Below are positions 45,755 to 55,400 of a stretch of 64,000 bases of DNA, in pieces. Location of the stretch: positions 806,001 to 870,000 of the forward strand of contig JQNH01000001.1 in the NCBI GenBank assembly GCA_000745135.1, written 5' to 3'. Positions within the stretch are counted from its first letter, which is position 1; each line of letters opens with the position of its first letter. The stretch is from Rhizobiales bacterium YIM 77505. Its GTDB lineage: Bacteria; Pseudomonadota; Alphaproteobacteria; Rhizobiales; Beijerinckiaceae. The notes under the pieces are model-generated. The model was not told the origin of the DNA. It saw only the letters and a program-made list of their open reading frames with translations, and made no database searches. A program made the position numbers and the translations under genes.

Positions 45755-46448
45755 GCTGGCGGACGTGGATACCGCCTATGGGGCGGCCCCAATGTTGCGC
45801 AATGTAACGCTGAACGTGCGCGCAGGGGAGCTTGTCTGCCTGCTTGGTCCCAATGGCGCCGGGAAGACAACGACCTTCATGACCGCCTGCGGGGTCGTGC
45901 GCGCGCAGCGTGGAAAGGTCAGAGTGATGGGCAATGACGTCGCCGCGCTCGGCACGGAGAAGCTTGCGGCGCTCGGCGTCGGGCTCGTTCCGGAGGGCCG
46001 TCGGCTGTTTCCGGGTCTCACCGTAATTGAGAATCTGCGCCTCGGCTATGACGCTGTGTCGAATCGGGGGCCGAAGTTCGACCTCCAGCTCGACAAGATG
46101 TCGAACCTCTTTCCGCGCATTCGCGAGCGCTTGCGGCAGACGGCGGGCACACTGTCCGGCGGTGAGCAAGCCATGGTCGCGCTGGCCCGGGCGCTTATCG
46201 GCGAACCGAAGCTCGTCATTATGGACGAGCCGTCGCTTGGTCTTTCTCCGAAGCTGATTGGGGAATACTTTGAGATCACGCAGGAAATCCATCGTCGCGG
46301 TACGACCGTCCTTTTGATCGAGCAGAACGCCGAGATGGGCCTTCGCATAGCCGACCGTGGCTATATTCTTGTAAAGGGGAGGGTGGCCCAGGAGGGACCT
46401 GCCAGGGAGCTGCTGTCCTCGAAGACAGCCAAGAGCCTGTATCTGTGA
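45747..46448 (+). CDS. livF: ABC transporter ATP-binding protein (LivF), second system
   Basis: 233 residues from ATG at 45747. It has Walker A GPNGAGKTTTFMTACGV, GLVPEGRRLFPGLTVIEN (a LivF hallmark), signature TLSGGEQAMVALARAL and Walker B LVIMDEPSLGLSP. With LivHMG and LivK it forms a complete importer feeding the catabolic genes that follow. Confidence 0.95.
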   Translation: MLELADVDTAYGAAPMLRNVTLNVRAGELVCLLGPNGAGKTTTFMTACGVVRAQRGKVRVMGNDVAALGTEKLAALGVGLVPEGRRLFPGLTVIENLRLGYDAVSNRGPKFDLQLDKMSNLFPRIRERLRQTAGTLSGGEQAMVALARALIGEPKLVIMDEPSLGLSPKLIGEYFEITQEIHRRGTTVLLIEQNAEMGLRIADRGYILVKGRVAQEGPARELLSSKTAKSLYL

Positions 46449-46635
46449 CGCGTGACCACGGCGCATGATCAGCCCTCCAGAGCATTGGGTCCGCCGCACA
46501 AGCTGGCTTTAGGGGCAGGCTAACCACCGCCACGCAAATTCATAATTTTCGCTGGCTCGCGCCTCCGGTAAGGCCGGACGCATAACCTCCTGACACAACC
46601 ACCGGATTGCCCGACTGGGAGAAAAGGACGCTGAA

Positions 46636-47910
46636 ATGGCAGTCGAAAGAGTGAACACTCTTGTCGTCGGTGCTGGACAAGCTGGGTTGGCCATGAGCGA
46701 GCACTTAGGCAGGCATGGTCTGCCTCATCTCGTGCTTGAGCGGCACCGGATTGCCGAACGCTGGCGCTCCGAGCGATGGGACTCCCTGGTCACCAATGGA
46801 CCTGCCTGGCACGACCGTTTCCCTGACATGGAGTTCCCGAACACCGATCCCGATGCCTTCGTGCCGAAGGAGAGGGTAGCGGATTATTTCGTCGCCTACG
46901 CTGAGATGATTGGCGCTCCCGTGCGGTGCGGCGTGGAAGTTAAGCGGGTGGAACGGCTTCCCGGCCGTTTCGGCTTCCGGGTCGAGACATCGGTCGGCGA
47001 GATCGAGGCCGACAACGTGGTGGCCGCCACCGGAGCCTTCCAGCGACCCATCATCCCTGCCATCGTTCCCGAAGATGCAGGAGTGGTGCAGATCCATTCG
47101 AGCGCCTACCGGAACCCTGGGCAGTTACCCGCCGGCGCAGTCCTGGTGGTCGGCGCGGGCTCCTCGGGAGTGCAGATTGCGGACGAACTGCTGGGCGCCG
47201 GGAGGCGAGTTTTTCTTTCGGTCGGACCGCATGACCGACCCCCCCGAGCCTATCGTGGGCGGGACTATTGCTGGTGGCTTGGGGTCTTAGGCAAATGGGA
47301 TGCGCCGGCACCGCGGCCCGGAACGGAGCATGTCACAATCGCGGTCAGCGGCGTGCGCGGCGGCGAGACGATCGACTTCCGACGTCTCGCGGCGCGCGGC
47401 ATCATGCTCGTCGGCCGCACGGAATCCTTCCGAAACGGCGTGGTGACATTTGCACGGGACCTGGCAGAGAACATCGCGCGCGGTGATGCGAACTATCTCT
47501 CGGTGCTGGACGAAGCCGACGCGTATGTCGCTCGATACGGCCTAGATTTGCCGGAAGAGCCTGAAGCCCGGCAACTCGGACCAAACCCAGCCTGTATCAC
47601 CGATCCTATTCTCGAGCTGAATCTACGCGAGGCGGGAATAAGCGCGATCATATGGGCGACCGGCTTCACCGCCGACTACAGCTGGCTGAAGATCGATGTG
47701 TTCGACGAGAAGGGCAGACCGAAGCACCAGCGCGGCGTCTCGCCTGAGCCGGGGATCTATTTTCTCGGCCTGCCCTGGCAGTCCCGCAGGGGATCTAGCT
47801 TCATCTGGGGAGTTTGGCACGATGCCAAATATCTCGCAGACCAGATCCTGATTCAGCACAAATACCAGCAATATCACGCGAACGCCAAACGGCAGGTGAC
47901 CGCGGTGTAG
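46636..47910 (+). CDS. Flavin-containing monooxygenase-like NAD(P)/FAD oxidoreductase
   Basis: 424 residues, preceded by GGGAGAAAAGGA. The N-terminal FAD Rossmann motif is TLVVGAGQAGLAMSEHL, the NADPH Rossmann motif is VLVVGAGSSGVQIADELLG, and WATGFTADYSWL near the C-terminus is the ATG-type motif of FMO/CzcO-like proteins. The classical FMO FxGxxxHxxxW core is degenerate (PEDAGVVQIHSSAYRNP). It probably N- or S-oxygenates a small molecule imported by the preceding transporter. The gap of 187 bases after livF may hold a second promoter. Confidence 0.88.
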   Translation: MAVERVNTLVVGAGQAGLAMSEHLGRHGLPHLVLERHRIAERWRSERWDSLVTNGPAWHDRFPDMEFPNTDPDAFVPKERVADYFVAYAEMIGAPVRCGVEVKRVERLPGRFGFRVETSVGEIEADNVVAATGAFQRPIIPAIVPEDAGVVQIHSSAYRNPGQLPAGAVLVVGAGSSGVQIADELLGAGRRVFLSVGPHDRPPRAYRGRDYCWWLGVLGKWDAPAPRPGTEHVTIAVSGVRGGETIDFRRLAARGIMLVGRTESFRNGVVTFARDLAENIARGDANYLSVLDEADAYVARYGLDLPEEPEARQLGPNPACITDPILELNLREAGISAIIWATGFTADYSWLKIDVFDEKGRPKHQRGVSPEPGIYFLGLPWQSRRGSSFIWGVWHDAKYLADQILIQHKYQQYHANAKRQVTAV

Positions 47911-48089
47911 CGCCCGATGTCGCGTGGTGCATTCTCGAAAGCTTCAGCGCCTGAGTGTGCCGCTGGTGCGAGGGGATTGGAATGCTGGCGGTGCTGGCAT
48001 GCCCGTAACCAGGAATGCGGGCATGTTTCCGACGCCGGTCGACCGGTCCGTCGATCCCGGAACCGATGCCGAACAGACTGGAGACCTCA

Positions 48090-48506
48090 ATGGCTCACAC
48101 CCGAATCCGCAAGTTCAATACCCGGGACACCTATCCCGAACAGAAGCTCGACAACGATCTGTGTCATGCCGTCATCACGCAGGCAGGCAAGACCGTGTAC
48201 TTGCGCGGTCAGTGCCCGCAGGATCTCGACACGGCCAAGACCATCGACAGCCATGATCCGGTGGAGCAGACCCACAAGGTGATGCAGAACATCAAGCAGC
48301 TCATCGAGGAGTGCGGTGGGACGATGGAGCATCTGGTTAAGATCGTCGTGTACATCACGGATGTACGCCATCGCGAGGCCGTCTACCGAACGATGGGGCA
48401 GTATATCAAGGGCGTGCATCCTGTCTCGACGGGTCTCGTGGTGTCGGCTCTGGCGCGGCCGGAATGGCTGGTCGAGATCGACGCGACGGCAGTGATTCCG
48501 GAATAA
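48090..48506 (+). CDS. RidA family (YjgF/YER057c/UK114) protein
   Basis: 138 residues from ATG at 48090, with GGAGA upstream. TVYLRGQCPQDLD, EQTHKVMQNIKQLIEECGGT and LVKIVVYITDVRHREAVYR fit the trimeric RidA fold. The canonical C-terminal RVEIE of enamine-deaminating RidA appears here as WLVEIDATAVIP, without the clear catalytic Arg, so it may belong to another subgroup. It lies 7 bases before the DUF1028 gene. Confidence 0.9.
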   Translation: MAHTRIRKFNTRDTYPEQKLDNDLCHAVITQAGKTVYLRGQCPQDLDTAKTIDSHDPVEQTHKVMQNIKQLIEECGGTMEHLVKIVVYITDVRHREAVYRTMGQYIKGVHPVSTGLVVSALARPEWLVEIDATAVIPE

Positions 48507-48513
48507 GGCCGCC

Positions 48514-49194
48514 ATGACCTTCTCAATCGTCGCGCGCTGCAGCCGGACCGGAATGTTCGGAGTCGCGGTTTCATCCTCGTCGCCGGCCGTTGCGGCCCGG
48601 TGCGCCTATGCGCAGGCGCATGTAGGGGCCGTGGCCAGCCAGAACATCACAGACCCGATGCTCGGACCGCGTGGGCTTGAACTGATGGCACGCGGCGCCT
48701 CTGCCGTAGAGACGGTCGCGATCCTGAAGCGCACCGCGACGCATGCCGAATACAGACAGGTGCTAGCGGTCGACGCGGCGGGAAACACGGCCATTCATAC
48801 CGGCACAAAGGCGCTCGGCATCTGGGCCGAGGCGCGTGGCGAGAATGTTGCCTGCGCTGGTAACCTCCTCGCTAACACCTCCGTGCCTCAAGCGATGGTA
48901 GATGCGTTCCTTGCCAGCGACCGCGAACTCGGTGATCGCATCATCGCGGCGATGCGGGCCGCGCTCGACGCGGGTGGGGAGGCGGGACCGGTGCATTCCG
49001 CCGGTATGAAGCTCGTCCGCGAGGTGGACTGGCCGGTCGCGGACCTGCGCTGCGACTGGACCGAGGCCTGTCCCATCGACCAGCTGGCCCGCCTCTGGGA
49101 ACTCTACAAGCCCCAGCTCGACGCCTATGTGACCCGCGCCCTCAATCCATCGGATGCACCGAGCTACGGTGTGCCGGGAGACGAAGAGAGATGA
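48514..49194 (+). CDS. DUF1028 family protein (Ntn-hydrolase-like)
   Basis: 226 residues. MTFSIVARCSRTGMFGVAVS, then SQNITDPMLGPRGLELMARG and NTAIHTGTKALGIWAE are the family hallmarks. DUF1028 proteins look like Ntn hydrolases and often neighbour RidA and M20 peptidase genes, as here. Their substrate is not established. Confidence 0.9.
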   Translation: MTFSIVARCSRTGMFGVAVSSSSPAVAARCAYAQAHVGAVASQNITDPMLGPRGLELMARGASAVETVAILKRTATHAEYRQVLAVDAAGNTAIHTGTKALGIWAEARGENVACAGNLLANTSVPQAMVDAFLASDRELGDRIIAAMRAALDAGGEAGPVHSAGMKLVREVDWPVADLRCDWTEACPIDQLARLWELYKPQLDAYVTRALNPSDAPSYGVPGDEER

Positions 49195-49473
49195 TCTCGC
49201 ATGTGGGATCTGGATCAGGGTCCGCGTACATGAGGAGCGCCCTCGCTCGATGTCGCCTTGGAGGCTCGGGGGACGTCAGCGACGGTGATGGGTTGCAGAT
49301 CTCCTAAGAAGAGTGGTCTTGCTCGGATTCCCGTCGGCAGCTCCGTTGCAGCTCTGGCTTTGGTGAACGCCGTCGCGCCGGGCACGCGGGTGCCGCTCGG
49401 CGGCAAGCGGTGCGTACGGGATGCAAGCGGCAGGGGGGCGCTACCGTCCGTTTGCCGCAACCGAAAGAACGTC

Positions 49474-50637
49474 ATGGACAGCATTTGCTTCCTCGAAAGG
49501 CTGATTGCCTTCCCAACTGTCAGCCGCGATTCAAATCTGGACCTCATTGCTTACGTCTCGGACGTTCTGCGGGCCCACGGCATCGCCAGCCAGATCGTTT
49601 CCTCGCGCGACGGCCGCAAGGCCAATCTCTTCGCAACCATCGGACCGCAGGACCGTCCCGGCATCATGCTGTCCGGGCACACCGACACCGTACCCGTGGA
49701 CGGACAGCATTGGACGCTGCCGCCCTTTGCGATGACGGAGCGCGACGGCAAGCTCTATGGGCGCGGCGCGGCGGACATGAAGGGGTTTCTCGCTTGCGCA
49801 CTCACGGCTGCGATCAGAGCCTCGGAGCGCGAGCTGGCGACGCCGCTTCATTTGGCCTTTTCCTATGACGAGGAAGTCGGATGCATCGGCGTGCGTCGGC
49901 TGATCGAGGCCTTACAGTCCGCGCCGCACAGGCCGCTCCTGTGCATCGTGGGAGAGCCGACCGGCATGCAGGTCGCCACCGGCCACAAGGGCAAGGTCGC
50001 CGCGAGGGCGATCTGCAAGGGACGAGAGGGGCACTCCGCCCTGGCGCCGCTCGCGCTCAATGCGATTCATCTCGGCTGCGACTTCGTCGCAACTCTCCGC
50101 CGTGAGCAGCATCGCCTGGCACGGGAGGGGTCTCGCGACGGCGACTACGACATCCCCTACACGACCATTCACGTCGGCAGGTTCGAGGCGGGCATCGCGC
50201 TCAACGTCGTGCCCTATCTCTGCCAGCTCGACTTCGAGATCCGCAACGTAGCTGATGACGACCCGGAGGCAATCCTAGCCGGGCTTAAGGCAGAGGCGGC
50301 CCGTATCGCCGCCGAGGCTTCATCCCTCGCGCCGGAAGCGGCCGTCCACATCCAGGTCCTCAACAGCTATCCCGGCCTCGATACGCCCGCAAGCTCGCAG
50401 GCAGTCGCCTTCGTCAAGTCGCTGACTGGCTCAAACAGCACCATCAAGGTCGCGTTCGGCACCGAGGGCGGCCTGTTCCACCGCGATCTCGGCGTGCCCA
50501 GCGTCATCTGCGGACCTGGTTCCATGGCGCAGGGCCACAAGCCAGACGAGTATGTCGCCGTGGAGCAGATCCGCCGCTGTGACGAAATGATGGATCGGCT
50601 CCTGGCCAGACTGGCCGAGCCGACGCCGTTCGGCTGA
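49474..50637 (+). CDS. argE: Acetylornithine deacetylase-like M20 metallohydrolase
   Basis: 387 residues from ATG at 49474 (MDSICFLERLIAFPTVSRDS). The M20 zinc motifs are visible: MLSGHTDTVPVDG (His, Asp), YGRGAADMKGFLACAL (bridging Asp) and FSYDEEVGCIG (catalytic Glu and ligand Glu). It resembles ArgE but sits in a catabolic operon, so it may remove an N-acyl group from another amino compound. A 279-base gap (49,195-49,473) precedes it with no clear gene. It ends 1 base from the convergent LysR gene. Confidence 0.85.
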   Translation: MDSICFLERLIAFPTVSRDSNLDLIAYVSDVLRAHGIASQIVSSRDGRKANLFATIGPQDRPGIMLSGHTDTVPVDGQHWTLPPFAMTERDGKLYGRGAADMKGFLACALTAAIRASERELATPLHLAFSYDEEVGCIGVRRLIEALQSAPHRPLLCIVGEPTGMQVATGHKGKVAARAICKGREGHSALAPLALNAIHLGCDFVATLRREQHRLAREGSRDGDYDIPYTTIHVGRFEAGIALNVVPYLCQLDFEIRNVADDDPEAILAGLKAEAARIAAEASSLAPEAAVHIQVLNSYPGLDTPASSQAVAFVKSLTGSNSTIKVAFGTEGGLFHRDLGVPSVICGPGSMAQGHKPDEYVAVEQIRRCDEMMDRLLARLAEPTPFG

Positions 50638-50638
50638 G

Positions 50639-51574
50639 TTACCGGACGATATGCTCGGCCCTGAAGACGCCGTGTTTCTCAACGTAGCGTCGGCAATGCT
50701 CGATGAAAGCCTGCACCGTCTGGGTACGGTAGTCGGTGCTCGGGAGGGCAAGTCCCATAGTCAGCGGGCGCGGATCCCCGGCAAGCGGTACGAATACGAG
50801 CGGCTTGCCGTCTGGGGACAGGGTGTGTAGTGGGCGCATATTGGCGATGCCGTAACCAAAGCCATTGGCCACCAGTGAGCGCATCACGGCTATGTCTCCG
50901 GTCCGCTCGGCAATATTTGGGCGTATTCCCTTGTTCTGGAACGCGGAAAGGAAATACTCACGACTATGCGGAAGATCGAGAAGCACCATGGGCTCGTCGG
51001 CCAGCTCCTCGATAGTGATCGACGACTTCCCTGCGAATTTATGGCCCTCCGGCAGAAGGACATAGGCGGGAACGCGCACCAGCGGCTCGAAGAGCATGTC
51101 CTGCGATAACTCCAGGTCATAGGTTAGTGCAACGTCGATCTCGCCCCGTTGCAACATCTCGAAAAGCTGGCCCTGGTGGCGCTCGAACTGGCGCACCCGA
51201 ACCTCCGGATAGGTGTTCTCGAACTCCCTGCGTAGGGAAGGGAGCAGGATCTGGGCAAACGTGAGCAAACACCCGACCGCCAACGGCCCGCGCACCTTCT
51301 CGGCGATGTCGCTGGCAACGTCGTGCAAGGCCTCCGCAGATTTGAGCAGTCGTGCGGCCTCCTTCAAGAAGACCCGACCACCGGGCGTCAAGGACAAGCC
51401 ATGTGAGTGTTTGCGCACGAACAGCTGAAGCCCGAACTCCTTTTCCAGTTGCGCGATGGACGCGGAGATCGAAGGCGGCGACACGTTGATCTGTTCGGCC
51501 GCCTTGGCGATAGACCCTGCCTCGCCTACGGCGACGAAATATTCGAGCTGTCTGAGAGTGAAGTGTAACGGCAT
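50639..51574 (-). CDS. LysR family transcriptional regulator
   Basis: 311 residues from ATG at 51574 (MPLHFTLRQLEYFVAVGEAG). The HTH is GSIAKAAEQINVSPPSISAS, followed by QLEKEFGLQLFVRKHS. The effector domain has VGCLLTFAQILLPSLRREFE and GFGYGIANMRP. It is convergent with the M20 gene, and may regulate the long liv-FMO-RidA operon from the far end. Confidence 0.92.
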   Translation of the reverse strand: MPLHFTLRQLEYFVAVGEAGSIAKAAEQINVSPPSISASIAQLEKEFGLQLFVRKHSHGLSLTPGGRVFLKEAARLLKSAEALHDVASDIAEKVRGPLAVGCLLTFAQILLPSLRREFENTYPEVRVRQFERHQGQLFEMLQRGEIDVALTYDLELSQDMLFEPLVRVPAYVLLPEGHKFAGKSSITIEELADEPMVLLDLPHSREYFLSAFQNKGIRPNIAERTGDIAVMRSLVANGFGYGIANMRPLHTLSPDGKPLVFVPLAGDPRPLTMGLALPSTDYRTQTVQAFIEHCRRYVEKHGVFRAEHIVR

Positions 51575-52418
51575 GGACGCAGGTCGCCTGTTCATTTGGC
51601 CCGAAAGCGCCGCTTTATCGTGAAAATGCGCTTTGTGATAAGCCTTATCGAAGGGAGCTGATGCGGTTGCTGGCGAAGCGGTTCCGGACACCGTGGCAGC
51701 AACCGCATCCGCTCCGGCGGTTGGCCCGTCTTCACGCAGGAGGCGCTTCGCGAGCGCTTGGCAGAGGCGCTGGCCTGCCTGCCGGAGCGGCCGGCGTCGC
51801 TGGCCCCTGGCTCAGCGGGAACTCCCACACCGCTTCAAAGGCGGCGGCGCTTCTCCCGCGGCCCGTTCGGAGATCCTGAGCACCACGTCATAGGGGGCGA
51901 GCAGGCGGCCGCTGAGCAGGGCGGTGAACGGCGCAATGTCGCGGCCCCGATCCGGACTCGATCAGCCGGCCCTCGGCGGCCTTGCGGCGGTGGTCAGGAG
52001 GCGGCAGCCTCTTCGAGCAACTTGTGCGATCCACGAAGCAGCTTGGCCGGCGGGGTTTGCTCGTAGAAGTAGAGGTCCCGCGCCGCCAAGCGGCGGGTTG
52101 CGTCTTCTCCGCATTCCCTTTAGAGAGGCGCCCTGTCATGTGGGGGAAGGGGTGCTTGAAGGCTGCCGGCGCTCGCAGGCGAGCACGGCGCAGGCGTTGC
52201 GGCCAAGCCAGGCGGCCCTTTGTCTCCGCGCATGTGTGAGGAACGTCGCAGGACCTCATCAACGCCAGGTTGTGCACCGGATGCCGATGCGCCGTCGTTT
52301 ATCTCGTTGTTGGTTTTGCTCGAGCGTAGCTCATGCGCGGGCGCTGCCTTTCCCATGTTTCGCTCCCGCTCGCGCGGCAGCGGCATAATCTGACCGGCTC
52401 CCTGTAACGCTGTCTGTC
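51575..52418. other. 844-base gap of degenerate sequence
   Basis: No complete gene is recognised. 51,650-51,850 reads like a remnant (RLAEALACLPERPASLAPG in one frame), and on the minus strand near 52,020-52,090 a frame reads DLYFYEQTPPAKLLRGSHKL before stopping. Neither could be assigned to a family. It separates the catabolic operon from the polysaccharide locus and looks like gene debris. Confidence 0.45.
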
Positions 52419-55400
52419 ATGGATTCGATCGTGAAAAGCTCGCGTCGCAGCGCGGAAAAGCGGACCCTGAAGCGGGAGGGCTTCCTCGTCCTCGGCATGC
52501 ATCGCAGCGGCACGTCTTCCATGACCGGCACCCTTGTGAAGCTGGGGGTGAAGGCGCCGAAGACGCCGTTGGGAGCCGGCCCCGGCAATGAGCGCGGGCA
52601 TTGGGAGCCTCTGCCGATCGTCGTCTTCCATGACGAGCTGCTCGCCAGTGCCGGCAGCCGGTGGGACGATTGGCGCCCCTTCCGCGAGGACTGGTACGAA
52701 ACGCCTGTTGCCGCGGAGTTCAAGGCGCGCGCCAAGGCGCTGCTGAAGGACGAGTTCGGGGACGCGCCGGCCTTCGTGCTCAAGGACCCGCGCATCTGCC
52801 GCTTCCCCCGCTTCTGGCTCGACATTTTCGCCGAGGAGGGCATCGTGCCGAAGATCCTCCTGCCCCTCCGCTCGCCGCTGGAAGCGGCCCATTCGCTTCG
52901 CACGCGCGACGCCTTTCCGCTCCGCAAGGGGCTGCTCATCTGGCTGCGCCACGTTCTGGACGCGGAGGCGGCCACCCGCGATCTGCCGCGCAGCGTCGTC
53001 GAGTGGAATGTCTTCCTCGATGATTGGCGCGCGGCCGTGGCGCGGATGGAGTCGGAGCTCAACACCCGCTGGCCGGCGCTGACGGATTTCTCGGCCGCGG
53101 AGGTCGAACGCTTCCTCAGCCGCGACCTCAAGCACGAGCGGGTGCCGGACAGCGAACTCGTCAGACATCCTGAGCTCCACGCCTGGGTGCTGGAGGCCTA
53201 TGAGGCCTTGCGGGAGCTTGCGCAGGAGCCGGGCTCGACCAGCGCGCGCACGGCGCTGGATCGGGTGCGCAGCCGCTTCGACGACGCCTGCCGCCTGTTC
53301 GGCGGCGCCCTGGCCGAGATGGAGGTGGCCCATGCCGAGCTGACGGCCGCGCTCCAGGCGGAGCGAGAGGCGCAAGCGGCGCGCGAGGCCGCCCTTCAAG
53401 CGCTTCGGGAGGAGCGCGACGCAAAGGCCGCGGAGGTCGAGCGCCTTGGCGCGCTCGTTGAGACCATGCGCTCCAGTGCGGAGCAGGTGGAGGCTGCGCT
53501 GCGGGCCGAGATGGAAGCGGCTCTCGACAATGAGCGTCAGGCGCGTGCCGCCGAGGCTGCCGCGCGTGACGCCGCCATCCATGCCTTGCAGGCCGAGCGG
53601 GATGCGAAAGCCGAGGAGGTCGTCCGCCTCACCGAGCTCATCGAGACGACCCTCGCTGAAACGAACCAGACCGAGGCGTTGCTGCGGCAGGAGTACGAAG
53701 CGGTTCTCGACAGCGAGCGTCAGGCCCGCGCGGCCGAAGCTGCGGCCCATACGGAGGCGCTCGCAGCGCTTGCGGCCGAACGGGACGCGAAGGCGAAGGA
53801 GGTCGAGCGCCTTACGCAGCTGATCGAGACCACGCGCGCCAGCGCCGAGCAGGCGCAGGCCGCTCTGCGCGCGGAGTTCGAGGCGGTTCTCGACAGCGAA
53901 CGCCAAGCGCGGGCGGCGGAGGTGGCGGCCCATGCTCAGGCGCTCCAGGCATTGACGGCTGCGAACGAAGAACTCACTGCGCTTCGAGCAGAATTGAAAC
54001 GTGCACTTGGAAACGAAAGGCTTTTACCAGAGACGTTTGCTTCAGAACAGAGGACGTATGCTGCAGAAACCAGCCGACTTGCCCAACTGGTCGACGCCGC
54101 CCAGAATGCTCTTAAAGAAGCTCATACGAAACTCAGATCTCAGGAAAGTAGGGAGCAATCTCTAAAACATGAGTTTAATATGCTTCAGAAGAAACACGAG
54201 CTGGTATTGGCAAGCCGCCGCTGGCGTTTTGCTAGCAAAATCGCCGATAAATATACAGATTTATTAAGAATTCAGACTAGGTTGAAGACGATTTTATTAC
54301 AAATTTACCATTATACAGGAGAGCGTTATCAAAGCAAGATTATCAAAGCGTCCGGCATGTTCGATGAAGAGTACTATCTTGGCAATTACCCTGACGTCGC
54401 GCAATCGAAGCTGGATCCGATAATCCACTACCTGCGATTCGGTGCTGCTGAGGGCAGAAATCCGTCCAATGAATTTTCTACGAGCTTTTATCGCGCGCGA
54501 AACCCCGACGTCGTCCAAGCGGGAGTCAATCCACTTGTACATTATATTAGGTTTGGCAGGCAGGAGGGCCGCCCTGTAGCCGCGCCGTCGTCTACTAAAA
54601 CCTCTGATTTAGATAAAACGCTTTCTTCTGGTCCCTGGCAGATCCAAGATGATGAGCTGCAGCACGTCAGCATAATCATACCTGTGTTCAATGGGGCTTC
54701 TCATCTTGAACGCCTGCTTCCATCGTTGCTGGCAAATACTCACAGGGATGTAGAGATCCTTATATTTGATGATGGCAGTACGGATCCTGCTGTCCCATCA
54801 ATGCTGGCTGACTTTGCCAGCTGCCGCAAAAATGTGCGTCTTCATCGCTCGGAGACTAATTCCGGTTTCGTTAAAACTGTAAATCAAGCTGCAGCTTTGG
54901 CTCGTCAACACTTTATCATTTTAAACACTGACACAGTAGTCCCGCCCCGATGGGTCGAGCGACTCGTCGCCCCGATTTTTCACCAACCCAATGTCGCATC
55001 AGCAACACCATTCAGCAACGCGGCCACAATCTACTCTTTTCCCAACCCTCCGGGAGATAATGCGCTTCTCCCGGGGTGCGACGTCGACCAGATCGACCAA
55101 GCATTCGCCGAAATTGAAGCGTGCGATTGGCCATCGGAGTTGGCGGCTCCGACAGGCGTCGGGTTCTGCATGGCGATAAACGGGGACGTTTGGAGCGCCA
55201 TCGGCGGCTTCGATGAAGATGCATTCGGAAAGGGCTACGGCGAAGAGAATGATTGGTGCCAACGGGCGATCGCGCATGGCTTTAGCAATATTTTGGTGCC
55301 CAATCTTTTTGTCTTCCACAACCACGGCGGCTCCTTCAGTACCGAGGAAAAAAGGCGGTTAGTGGCGATCAACCTCGCTAAATTGAATGAAAGGTGGCCA

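Noticed and set aside
53343-53978. CRISPR-like array
   Set aside because: The repeats are in-frame protein repeats of 183 bases without spacers.
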